This document shows, one piece after another, positions 1-13,500 of a stretch of 64,000 nt of DNA (positions within the stretch are counted from its first letter, which is position 1; every line of letters begins with the position of its first letter). The stretch spans positions 18,141,641-18,205,640 of the forward strand of contig OZ038496.1 of the NCBI GenBank assembly GCA_964036315.1. Direction: 5' to 3'. Both the position numbers and the translations under genes were made by a program. The notes beneath the pieces were generated by a model. It saw nothing but the letters and a program-made list of their open reading frames with translations. It had not been told where the DNA came from and made no database searches. The stretch comes from Acanthosepion esculentum. Taxonomy: Eukaryota > Mollusca > Cephalopoda > Sepiida > Sepiidae.

Positions 1-170
1 GAAACATTTGACATTCTTTGACACAACAGTTAACATTAGTAACTAAGAAAATTGAAATTATGAAATCTTTCTCTTAGAAATGGTAATTTCAGGAAAATAA
101 GCTCTCACGTTTACTATTATTACTATTTTGGGTATTAATGTTTTCTTATCAGCTTGACAATCCCCACACA

Positions 171-565
171 GATGAAGAAGAGTTGAAACAACAGAAATAT
201 TTTTCTACAGAAGGATGTTGAGAATACCATAAACTGAACATGTGAACGACAAAGTTTTATAGAAAATAGAAACAAAAAGGACACTAATACTTAAGATCAA
301 GAAGAGATAGTTGAAATTTCTAGGTTACATAATGAGGAAAGGAGGCTTGGAAGAGTTGATACTCACAGGACATATTGAGGGCTAGAAGGATAGAGGAAAT
401 CAATGTATAACCTTCATAGCAAACTTGTGTAAATGGATGGTGGAACAAGGCTTAGGAAGTATAGCCAAAAGGCAAAAGTGATTGAAACCTATCAGATACA
501 GGAAATTGTGGAGACCCATGATTGCCAATGCTTGAAAGTAATGTGGCACACAGAATAAGAGAGTT
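171..565 (+). mobile_element. LINE-A 3' end, decayed
   Basis: This stretch resembles the C-terminal tail of a non-LTR retrotransposon ORF that recurs in the window (best copies at 29.1 and 34.9 kb). Recognisable blocks in order are a MKKRL..EIFFYRRML-like segment, a KFLGYIMRKGGLEE-like segment near 315-350, a GHIEG-like segment near 370, and the terminal block ending GTGGCACACAGAATAAG near 553-569. The frame is broken by many substitutions and indels, so nothing is made. It is a 5'-truncated, old insertion. The clade is uncertain (RTE- or L2-like). Confidence 0.65.
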
Positions 566-814
566 TTCCTTCCTAACACTTTGTTTTTGGTAAAGTGGAA
601 AGTCAGTGTCTTCATTATATCATTATTTTCCATTTTAGTTACATGTTCTATCCATTTTAATTGTTGCTGCTCTTGGAAGTTTTCAAGATTTTTGTTTATG
701 ATTCTGTAGAACCATTTATCAGATCTGATGAAGAACTGTCTTTAATACCTAGAGGAATCATTGAGTTTATGCCATTTTTAATTATTGATCTGAGGAAATA
801 GTTGTACATAGTTT

Positions 815-1350
815 TTTTTTTTAATCCAGTTCACCCCATGAGACACAAGGGGTTAATAGGCGTAGAAGAAACAGAAACATTACTAATGACCAAGAACAAA
901 AAGAGCAATCAGGAGGAAAAAAGATAGCGATTGACATTGCCTTTAAATTTTTGATGATTAAAGTTGTCTGGAAAGCATGAAGACGGAAGGGAATTCCACA
1001 TGCAAAAAGTGTGAGAAAAGAAATTTTACATAAAATTTACAGTTACATGAAGCCAACTCAACTGTAAATGGATGAGATCTGAATGTCAATCTAGTACTTC
1101 ACTTAAATGAAATAATTCTAGGTGTCATAGTGAAGATTTCATCCAAACAATTACTGTGAAAGTATTTATAGAAAAGGCACAGAGGCAACTTGAAAGTGGT
1201 GGGGAAGTGACTGAAGCTGAGTCACTAGATCAAGATCAATAATATTGCTGATTCTTCTTTGGATTTTATTATAGATATAAAATAGAAGCACCAGAGCATA
1301 TGTGGCAGCAATATTCTAAGCATGGGCGAATGGTAGACTTACTGATATTT
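815..1350 (-). mobile_element. LINE-B (jockey/CR1-like) 3' end, heavily decayed
   Basis: Read on the minus strand this aligns by eye with the 3' end of the better copy at 57.75-58.69 kb. Shared blocks are the terminal T-run with the AAGGGGTTAATAGG block (about 820-860), and the blocks GAGGCAACTT (near 1180) and ATATGTGGCAGCAATATTCT (near 1299-1318) followed by GGGCGAATGGTAGACTTACT (near 1324-1343). The order and spacing agree with the other copy. No open frame remains. Confidence 0.6.
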
Positions 1351-1500
1351 AGGAAACTGATAATTTAGAGATTTCTGAATAATAAGTTCAATGCTATGCA
1401 TAACTTCCATATTAGAGTCATAGAAGAGGGGGGGCATTTAAGGACTTGACTTGAATTCTTAACTTAATGTTTTGTTTTTTTAGCATCTTGCAGTATTAGA

Positions 1501-4500
1501 CAAAATTACTCTTAGTGCAGCCTATTCTATGTTCAATTTCCTTATCTTCTATACTAAATTTGTTATAACTGATCCATACACCAAGGCAAGGTCTCATCAT
1601 TTTACAGTTCAAACTACCTCTAGTGCAGCCTATTCTATGTTCAATTTCCTTATCTTCTATACTAAATTTGTTATAACTGATCCATACACCAAGGCAAGGT
1701 CTCATCATTTTACAGTTCAAACTACCTCTAGTGCAGCCTATTCTATGTTCAATTTCCTTATCTTCTATACTAAATTTGTTACAACAGATCCATACACCAA
1801 GGCAAGGTCTCATCATTTTACAGTTCAAACTACCTCTAGTGCAGCCTATTCTATATTCAATTTCCTTATCTTCTATACTAAATATGTTATAACAGATCCA
1901 TACACCAAGGCAAGGTCTCATCATTTTACAGTTCAAACTACCTCTAGTGCAGCCTATTCTATGGTCAATTTCCTTATCTTCTATACTAAATTTGTTACAA
2001 CAGATCCATACACCAAGGCAAGGTCTCATCATTTTACAGTTCAAACTACCTCTAGTGCAGCCTATTCTATGGTCAATTTCCTTATCTTCTATACTAAATT
2101 TGTTATAACAGATCCATACACCAAGGCAAGGTCTCATCATTTTACAGTTCAAACTACCTCTAGTGCAGCCTATTCTATGGTCAATTTCCTTATCTTCTAT
2201 ACTAAATTTGTTATAACTGATCCATACACCAAGGCAAGGTCTCATCATTTTACAGTTCAAACTACCTCTAGTGCAGCCTATTCTATGGTCAATTTCCTTA
2301 TCTTCTATTCTAGATTTGTTATAAGTGATCCATACACCAAGGCAAGGTCTCATCATTTTAAAGTTCAAACTACCTCTAGTGCAGCCTATTCTATGGTCAA
2401 TTTCCTTATCTTCTATACTAAATTTGTTATAACAGATCCATACACCAAGGCAAGGTCTCATCATTTTACAGTTCAAACTACCTCTAGTGCAGCCTATTCT
2501 ATGGTCAATTTCCTTATCTTCTATACTAAATTTGTTATAACAGATCCATACACCAAGGCAAGGTCTCATCATTTTACAGTTCAAACTACCTCTAGTGCAG
2601 CCTATTCTATGGTCAATTTCCTTATCTTCTATACTAAATTTGTTATAACAGATCCATACACCAAGGCAAGGTCTCATCATTTTACAGTTCAAACTACCTC
2701 TAGTGCAGCCTATTCTATGGTCAATTTCCTTATCTTCTATACTAAATTTGTTATAACAGATCCATACACCAAGGCAAGGTCTCATCATTTTACAGTTCAA
2801 ACTACCTCTAGTGCAGCCTATTCTATGGTCAATTTCCTTATCTTCTATACTAAATTTGTTATAAGTGATCCATACACCAAGGCAAGGTCTCATCATTTTA
2901 CAGTTCAAACTACCTCTAGTGCAGCCTATTCTATGGTCAATTTCCTTATCTTCTATTCTAGATTTGTTATAAGTGATCCATACACCAAGGCAAGGTCTCA
3001 TCATTTTAAAGTTCAAACTACCTCTAGTGCAGCCTATTCTATGGTCAATTTCCTTATCTTCTATTCTAGATTTGTTATAAGTGATCCATACACCAAGGCA
3101 AGGTCTCATCATTTTACAGTTCAAACTACCTCTAGTGCAGCCTATTCTATGGTCAATTTCCTTATCTTCTATACTAAATTTGTTATAACAGATCCATACA
3201 CCAAGGCAAGGTCTCATCATTTTACAGTTCAAACTACCTCTAGTGCAGCCTATTCTATGGTCAATTTCCTTATCTTCTATTCTAGATTTGTTATAAGTGA
3301 TCCATACACCAAGGCAAGGTCTCATCATTTTACAGTTCAAACTACCTCTAGTGCAGCCTATTCTATGGTCAATTTCCTTATCTTCTATACTAAATTTGTT
3401 ATAACTGATCTATACACCAAGGCAAGGTGTCATCATTTTACAGTTCAAACTACCTCTAGTGCAGCCTATTCTTTGGTCAATTTCCTTATCTTCTATACTA
3501 AATTTGTTATAACAGATCCATACACCAAGGCAAGGTCTCATCATTTTACAGTTCAAACTACCTCTAGTGCAGCCTATTCTATGCTCAATTTCCTTATCTT
3601 CTATAATAAATTTGTTATAACTGATCCATACACCAAGGCAAGGTCTCATCATTTTACAGTTCAAACTACCTCTAGTGCAGCCTATTCTATGTTCAATTTC
3701 CTTATCTTCTATACTAAATTTGTTATAACTGATCCATACACCAAGGCAAGGTGTCATCATTTTACAGTTCAAACTACCTCTAGTGCAGCCTATTCTATGG
3801 TCAATTTCCTTATCTTCTATACTAAATTTGTTATAACTGATCCATACACCAAGGCAAGGTCTCATCATTTTACAGTTCAAACTACCTCTAGTGCAGCCTA
3901 TTCTATGGTCAATTTCCTTATCTTCTATACTAAATTTGTTATAACAGATCCATACACCAAGGCAAGGTCTCATCATTTTACAGTTCAAACTACCTCTAGT
4001 GCAGCCTATTCTATGGTCAATTTCCTTATCTTCTATACTAAATTTGTTATAACTGATCTATACACCAAGGCAAGGTGTCATCATTTTACAGTTCAAACTA
4101 CCTCTAGTGCAGCCTATTCTATGGTCAATTTCCTTATCTTCTATACTAAATTTGTTATAACTGATCCATACACCAAGGCAAGGTCTCATCATTTTACAGT
4201 TCAAACTACCTCTAGTGCAGCCTATTCTATGGTCAATTTCCTTATCTTCTATTCTAGATTTGTTATAAGTGATCCATACACCAAGGCAAGGTCTCATCAT
4301 TTTACAGTTCAAACTACCTCTAGTGCAGCCTATTCTATGTTCAATTTCCTTATCTTCTATACTAAATTTGTTATAACAGATCCATACACCAAGGCAAGGT
4401 CTCATCATTTTACAGTTCAAACTACCTCTAGTGCAGCCTATTCTATGGTCAATTTCCTTATCTTCTATTCTAGATTTGTTATAAGTGATCCATACACCAA

Positions 4501-7500
4501 GGCAAGGTCTCATCATTTTACAGTTCAAACTACCTCTAGTGCAGCCTATTCTATGGTCAATTTCCTTATCTTCTATACTAAATTTGTTATAACAGATCCA
4601 TACACCAAGGCAAGGTCTCATCATTTTACAGTTCAAACTACCTCTAGTGCAGCCTATTCTATGTTCAATTTCCTTATCTTCTATACTAAATTTGTTACAA
4701 CAGATCCATACACCAAGGCAAGGTCTCATCATTTTACAGTTCAAACTACCTCTAGTGCAGCCTATTCTATGGTCAATTTCCTTATCTTCTATTCTAGATT
4801 TGTTATAAGTGATCCATACACCAAGGCAAGGTCTCATCATTTTACAGTTCAAACTACCTCTAGTGCAGCCTATTCTATGGTCAATTTCCTTATCTTCTAT
4901 TCTAGATTTGTTATAAGTGATCCATACACCAAGGCAAGGTCTCATCATTTTACAGTTCAAACTACCTCTAGTGCAGCCTATTCTATGGTCAATTTCCTTA
5001 TCTTCTATACTAAATTTGTTATAACAGATCCATACACCAAGGCAAGGTCTCATCATTTTACAGTTCAAACTACCTCTAGTGCAGCCTATTCTATGTTCAA
5101 TTTCCTTATCTTCTATACTAAATTTGTTATAACAGATCCATACACCAAGGCAAGGTGTCATCATTTTACAGTTCAAACTACCTCTAGTGCAGCCTATTCT
5201 ATGGTCAATTTCCTTATCTTCTATACTAAATTTGTTATAACTGATCTATACACCAAGGCAAGGTGTCATCATTTTACAGTTCAAACTACATCTAGTGCAG
5301 CCTATTCTATGGTCAATTTCCTTATCTTCTATACTAAATTTGTTATAACTGATCTATACACCAAGGCAAGGTGTCATCATTTTACAGTTCAAACTACCTC
5401 TAGTGCAGCCTATTCTATGGTCAATTTCCTTATCTTCTATACTAAATTTGTTATAACAGATCCATACACCAAGGCAAGGTCTCATCATTTTACAGTTCAA
5501 ACTACCTCTAGTGCAGCCTATTCTATGGTCAATTTCCTTATCTTCTATACTAAATTTGTTATAACAGATCCATACACCAAGGCAAGGTCTCATCATTTTA
5601 CAGTTCAAACTACCTCTAGTGCAGCCTATTCTATGGTCAATTTCCTTATCTTCTATTCTAGATTTGTTATAAGTGATCCATACACCAAGGCAAGGTCTCA
5701 TCATTTTACAGTTCAAACTACCTCTAGTGCAGCCTATTCTATGGTCAATTTCCTTATCTTCTATACTAAATTTGTTATAACTGATCTATACACCAAGGCA
5801 AGGTGTCATCATTTTACAGTTCAAACTACCTCTAGTGCAGCCTATTCTTTGGTCAATTTCCTTATCTTCTATACTAAATTTGTTATAACAGATCCATACA
5901 CCAAGGCAAGGTCTCATCATTTTACAGTTCAAACTACCTCTAGTGCAGCCTATTCTATGGTCAATTTCCTTATCTTCTATTCTAGATTTGTTATAAGTGA
6001 TCCATACACCAAGGCAAGGTCTCATCATTTTACAGTTCAAACTACCTCTAGTGCAGCCTATTCTATGGTCAATTTCCTTATCTTCTATACTAAATTTGTT
6101 ATAACAGATCCATACACCAAGGCAAGGTCTCATCATTTTACAGTTCAAACTACCTCTAGTGCAGCCTATTCTATGGTCAATTTCCTTATCTTCTATTCTA
6201 GATTTGTTATAAGTGATCCATACACCAAGGCAAGGTCTCATCATTTTACAGTTCAAACTACCTCTAGTGCAGCCTATTCTATGGTCAATTTCCTTATCTT
6301 CTATACTAAATTTGTTATAACTGATCCATACACCAAGGCAAGGTCTCATCATTTTACATTTTAAACTACCTCTAGTGCAGCCTATTCTATGGTCAATTTC
6401 CTTATCTTCTATACTAAATTTGTTATAACAGATCCATACACCAAGGCAAGGTCTCATCATTTTACAGTTCAAACTACCTCTAGTGCAGCCTATTCTATGG
6501 TCAATTTCCTTATCTTCTATTCTAGATTTGTTATAACTGATCTATACACCAAGGCAAGGTGTCATCATTTTACAGTTCAAACTACCTCTAGTGCAGCCTA
6601 TTCTATGGTCAATTTCCTTATCTTCTATACTAAATTTGTTATAACAGATCCATACACCAAGGCAAGGTCTCATCATTTTACAGTTCAAACTACCTCTAGT
6701 GCAGCCTATTCTATGGTCAATTTCCTTATCTTCTATTCTAGATTTGTTATAAGTGATCCATACACCAAGGCAAGGTCTCATCATTTTACAGTTCAAACTA
6801 CCTCTAGTGCAGCCTATTCTATGGTCAATTTCCTTATCTTCTATACTAAATTTGTTATAAGTGATCCATACACCAAGGCAAGGTCTCATCATTTTACAGT
6901 TCAAACTACCTCTAGTGCAGCCTATTCTATGGTCAATTTCCTTATCTTCTATACTAAATTTGTTGTAACTGATCCATACACCAAGGCAAGGTCTCATCAT
7001 TTTACAGTTCAAACTACCTCTAGTGCAGCCTATTCTATGGTCAATTTCCTTATCTTCTATACTAAATTTGTTATAACTGATCCATACACCAAGGCAAGGT
7101 CTCATCATTTTACAGATCAAACTACCTCTAGTGCAGCCTATTCTATGGTCAATTTCCTTATCTTCTATTCTAGATTTGTTATAAGTGATCCATACACCAA
7201 GGCAAGGTCTCATCATTTTACAGTTCAAACTACCTCTAGTGCAGCCTATTCTATGTTCAATTTCCTTATCTTCTATACTAAATTTGTTATAACAGATCCA
7301 TACACCAAGGCAAGGTCTCATCATTTTACAGTTCAAACTACCTCTAGTGCAGCCTATTCTATGTTCAATTTCCTTATCTTCTATTCTAGATTTGTTATAA
7401 GTGATCCATACACCAAGGCAAGGTCTCATCATTTTACAGTTCAAACTACCTCTAGTGCAGCCTATTCTATGGTCAATTTCCTTATCTTCTATACTAAATT

Positions 7501-10500
7501 TGTTATAACTGATCCATACACCAAGGCAAGGTCTCATCATTTTACAGTTCAAACTACCTCTAGTGCAGCCTATTCTATGGTCAATTTCCTTATCTTCTAT
7601 ACTAAATTTGTTATAACAGATCCATACACCAAGGCAAGGTCTCATCATTTTACAGTTCAAACTACCTCTAGTGCAGCCTATTCTATGTTCAATTTCCTTA
7701 TCTTCTATACTAAATTTGTTATAACAGATCCATACACCAAGGCAAGGTCTCATCATTTTACAGTTCAAACTACCTCTAGTGCAGCCTATTCTATGTTCAA
7801 TTTCCTTATCTTCTATTCTAGATTTGTTATAAGTGATCCATACACCAAGGCAAGGTCTCATCATTTTACAGTTCAAACTACCTCTAGTGCAGCCTATTCT
7901 ATGGTCAATTTCCTTATCTTCTATACTAAATTTGTTATAACTGATCCATACACCAAGGCAAGGTCTCATCATTTTACAGTTCAAACTACCTCTAGTGCAG
8001 CCTATTCTATGTTCAATTTCCTTATCTTCTATACTAAATTTGTTATAACAGATCCATACACCAAGGCAAGGTCTCATCATTTTACAGTTCAAACTACCTC
8101 TAGTGCAGCCTATTCTATGTTCAATTTCCTTATCTTCTATTCTAGATTTGTTATAAGTGATCCATACACCAAGGCAAGGTCTCATCATTTTACAGTTCAA
8201 ACTACCTCTAGTGCAGCCTATTCTATGGTCAATTTCCTTATCTTCTATACTAAATTTGTTATAACTGATCCATACACCAAGGCAAGGTCTCATCATTTTA
8301 CAGTTCAAACTACCTCTAGTGCAGCCTATTCTATGTTCAATTTCCTTATCTTCTATACTAAATTTGTTATAACAGATCCATACACCAAGGCAAGGTCTCA
8401 TCATTTTACAGTTCAAACTACCTCTAGTGCAGCCTATTCTATGTTCAATTTCCTTATCTTCTATTCTAGATTTGTTATAAGTGATCCATACACCAAGGCA
8501 AGGTCTCATCATTTTACAGTTCAAACTACCTCTAGTGCAGCCTATTCTATGTTCAATTTCCTTATCTTCTATACTAAATTTGTTATAACAGATCCATACA
8601 CCAAGGCAAGGTCTCATCATTTTACAGTTCAAACTACCTCTAGTGCAGCCTATTCTATGTTCAATTTCCTTATCTTCTATACTAAATTTGTTATAACAGA
8701 TCCATACACCAAGGCAAGGTCTCATCATTTTACAGTTCAAACTACCTCTAGTGCAGCCTATTCTATGTTCAATTTCCTTATCTTCTATTCTAGATTTGTT
8801 ATAAGTGATCCATACACCAAGGCAAGGTCTCATCATTTTACAGTTCAAACTACCTCTAGTGCAGCCTATTCTATGGTCAATTTCCTTATCTTCTATACTA
8901 AATTTGTTATAACTGATCCATACACCAAGGCAAGGTCTCATCATTTTACAGTTCAAACTACCTCTAGTGCAGCCTATTCTATGTTCAATTTCCTTATCTT
9001 CTATACTAAATTTGTTATAACAGATCCATACACCAAGGCAAGGTCTCATCATTTTACAGTTCAAACTACCTCTAGTGCAGCCTATTCTATGTTCAATTTC
9101 CTTATCTTCTATTCTAGATTTGTTATAAGTGATCCATACACCAAGGCAAGGTCTCATCATTTTACAGTTCAAACTACCTCTAGTGCAGCCTATTCTATGG
9201 TCAATTTCCTTATCTTCTATACTAAATTTGTTATAACAGATCCATACACCAAGGCAAGGTCTCATCATTTTACAGTTCAAACTACCTCTAGTGCAGCCTA
9301 TTCTATGTTCAATTTCCTTATCTTCTATACTAAATTTGTTATAACTGATCCATACACCAAGGCAAGGTCTCATCATTTTACAGTTCAAACTACCTCTAGT
9401 GCAGCGTATTCTATGGTCAATTTCCTTATCTTCTATACTAAATTTGTTATAACTGATCCATACACCAAGGCAAGGTCTCATCATTTTACAGTTCAAACTA
9501 CCTCTAGTGCAGCCTATTCTATGGTCAATTTCCCTATCTTCTATTCTAGATTTGTTATAAGTGATCCATACACCAAGGCAAGGTCTCATCATTTTACAGT
9601 TCAAACTACCTCTAGTGCAGCCTATTCTATGGTCAATTTCCTTATCTTCTATTCTAGATTTGTTATAAGTGATCCATACACCAAGGCAAGGTCTCATCAT
9701 TTTACAGTTCAAACTACCTCTAGTGCAGCCTATTCTATGGTCAATTTCCTTATCTTCTATACTAAATTTGTTATAACTGATCCATACACCAAGGCAAGGT
9801 CTCATCATTTTACAGGTCAAACTACCTCTAGTGCAGCCTATTCTATGTTCAATTTCCTTATCTTCTATACTAAATTTGTTATAACTGATCCATACACCAA
9901 GGCAAGGTCTCATCATTTTACAGTTCAAACTACCTCTAGTGCAGCCTATTCTATGGTCAATTTCCTTATCTTCTATTCTAGATTTGTTATAAGTGATCCA
10001 TACACCAAGGCAAGGTCTCATCATTTTACAGTTCAAACTACCTCTAGTGCAGCCTTTTCTATGTTCAATTTCCTTATCTTCTATTCTAAGTTTGTTATAA
10101 CTGATCCATACACCAAGGCAAGGTCTCATCATTTTACAGTTCAAACTACCTCTAGTGCAGCCTATTCTATGGTCAATTTCCTTATCTTCTATACTAAATT
10201 TGTTATAACTGATCCATACACCAAGGCAAGGTCTCATCATTTTACAGTTCAAACTACCTCTAGTGCAGCCTATTCTATGTTCAATTTCCTTATCTTCTAT
10301 ACTAAATTTGTTATAACTGATCCATACACCAAGGCAAGGTCTCATCATTTTACAGTTCAAACTACCTCTAGTGCAGCCTATTCTATGGTCAATTTCCTTA
10401 TCTTCTATACTAAATTTGTTATAACTGATCCATACACCAAGGCAAGGTCTCATCATTTTACAGTTCAAACTACCTCTAGTGCAGCCTATTCTATGTTCAA

Positions 10501-13500
10501 TTTCCTTATCTTCTATACTAAATTTGTTATAACAGATCCATACACCAAGGCAAGGTCTCATCATTTTACAGTTCAAAGTACCTCTAGTGCAGCCTATTCT
10601 ATGTTCAATTTCCTTATCTTCTATTCTAGATTTGTTATAAGTGATCCATACACCAAGGCAAGGTCTCATCATTTTACAGTTCAAACTACCTCTAGTGCAG
10701 CCTATTCTATGGTCAATTTCCTTATCTTCTATACTAAATTTGTTATAACAGATCCATACACCAAGGCAAGGTCTCATCATTTTACAGTTCAAACTACCTC
10801 TAGTGCAGCCTATTCTATGGTCAATTTCCTTATCTTCTATTCTAGATTTGTTATAAGTGATCCATACACCAAGGCAAGGTCTCATCATTTTACAGTTCAA
10901 ACTACCTCTAGTGCAGCCTATTCTATGGTCAATTTCCTTATCTTCTATACTAAATTTGTTATAACTGATCCATACACCAAGGCAATGTCTCATCATTTTA
11001 CAGTTCAAACTACCTCTAGTGCAGCCTATTCTATGGTCAATTTCCTTATCTTCTATACTAAATTTGTTATAACAGATCCATACACCAATGCAAGGTCTCA
11101 TCATTTTACAGTTCAAACTACCTCTAGTGCAGCCTATTCTATGGTCAATTTCCTTATCTTCTATTCTAGATTTGTTATAAGTGATCCATACACCAAGGCA
11201 AGGTCTCATCATTTTACAGTTCAAACTACCTCTAGTGCAGCCTATTCTATGGTCAATTTCCTTATCTTCTATACTAAATTTGTTATAACTGATCCATACA
11301 CCAAGGCAAGGTCTCATCATTTTACAGTTCAAACTACCTCTAGTGCAGCCTATTCTATGTTCAATTTCCTTATCTTCTATACTAAATTTGTTATAACTGA
11401 TCCATACACCAAGGCAAGGTCTCATCATTTTACAGTTCAAACTACCTCTAGTGCAGCCTATTCTATGGTCAATTTCCTTATCTTCTATACTAAATTTGTT
11501 ATAACTGATCCATACACCAAGGCAAGGTCTCATCATTTTACAGTTCAAACTACCTCTAGTGCAGCCTATTCTATGGTCAATTTCCTTATCTTCTATTCTA
11601 GATTTGTTATAAGTGATCCATACACCAAGGCAAGGTCTCATCATTTTACAGTTCAAACTACCTCTAGTGCAGCCTTTTCTATGTTCAATTTCCTTATCTT
11701 CTATTCTAAGTTTGTTATAACTGATCCATACACCAAGGCAAGGTCTCATCATTTTACAGTTCAAACTACCTCTAGTGCAGCCTATTCTATGGTCAATTTC
11801 CTTATCTTCTATTCTAGATTTGTTATAAGTGATCCATACACCAAGGCAAGGTCTCATCATTTTACAGTTCAAACTACCTCTAGTGCAGCCTATTCTATGG
11901 TCAATTTCCTTATCTTCTATTCTAGATTTGTTATAAGTGATCCATACACCAAGGCAAGGTCTCATCATTTTACAGTTCAAACTACCTCTAGTGCAGCCTA
12001 TTCTATGGTCAATTTCCTTATCTTCTATACTAAATTTGTTATAACTGATCCATACACCAAGGCAAGGTCTCATCATTTTACAGGTCAAACTACCTCTAGT
12101 GCAGCCTATTCTATGTTCAATTTCCTTATCTTCTATACTAAATTTGTTATAACTGATCCATACACCAAGGCAAGGTCTCATCATTTTACAGTTCAAACTA
12201 CCTCTAGTGCAGCCTATTCTATGGTCAATTTCCTTATCTTCTATTCTAGATTTGTTATAAGTGATCCATACACCAAGGCAAGGTCTCATCATTTTACAGT
12301 TCAAACTACCTCTAGTGCAGCCTTTTCTATGTTCAATTTCCTTATCTTCTATTCTAAGTTTGTTATAACTGATCCATACACCAAGGCAAGGTCTCATCAT
12401 TTTACAGTTCAAACTACCTCTAGTGCAGCCTATTCTATGGTCAATTTCCTTATCTTCTATACTAAATTTGTTATAACTGATCCATACACCAAGGCAAGGT
12501 CTCATCATTTTACAGTTCAAACTACCTCTAGTGCAGCCTATTCTATGTTCAATTTCCTTATCTTCTATACTAAATTTGTTATAACTGATCCATACACCAA
12601 GGCAAGGTCTCATCATTTTACAGTTCAAACTACCTCTAGTGCAGCCTATTCTATGGTCAATTTCCTTATCTTCTATACTAAATTTGTTATAACTGATCCA
12701 TACACCAAGGCAAGGTCTCATCATTTTACAGTTCAAACTACCTCTAGTGCAGCCTATTCTATGGTCAATTTCCTTATCTTCTATTCTAGATTTGTTATAA
12801 GTGATCCATACACCAAGGCAAGGTCTCATCATTTTACAGTTCAAACTACCTCTAGTGCAGCCTATTCTATGGTCAATTTCCTTATCTTCTATTCTAAATT
12901 TGTTATAACTGATCCATACACCAAGGCAAGGTCTCATCATTTTACAGTTCAAACTACCTCTAGTGCAGCCTATTCTATGGTCAATTTCCTTATCTTCTAT
13001 TCTAGATTTGTTATAAGTGATCCATACACCAAGGCAAGGTCTCATCATTTTACAGTTCAAACTACCTCTAGTGCAGCCTATTCTATGTTCAATTTCCTTA
13101 TCTTCTATACTAAATTTGTTATAACTGATCCATACACCAAGGCAAGGTCTCATCATTTTACAGTTCAAACTACCTCTAGTGCAGCCTATTCTATGGTCAA
13201 TTTCCTTATCTTCTATTCTAAATTTGTTATAACTGATCCATACACCAAGGCAAGGTCTCATCATTTTACAGTTCAAACTACCTCTAGTGCAGCCTATTCT
13301 ATGGTCAATTTCCTTATCTTCTATTCTAGATTTGTTATAAGTGATCCATACACCAAGGCAAGGTCTCATCATTTTACAGTTCAAACTACCTCTAGTGCAG
13401 CCTATTCTATGTTCAATTTCCTTATCTTCTATACTAAATTTGTTATAACTGATCCATACACCAAGGCAAGGTCTCATCATTTTACAGTTCAAACTACCTC

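Noticed and set aside
1529..6364. A 1,611-residue plus-strand protein-coding gene
   Set aside because: It is exactly the stop-free frame of the 108-bp satellite, ended by a point change in one monomer. Variants are mainly nonsynonymous and no unique sequence or domain is present.
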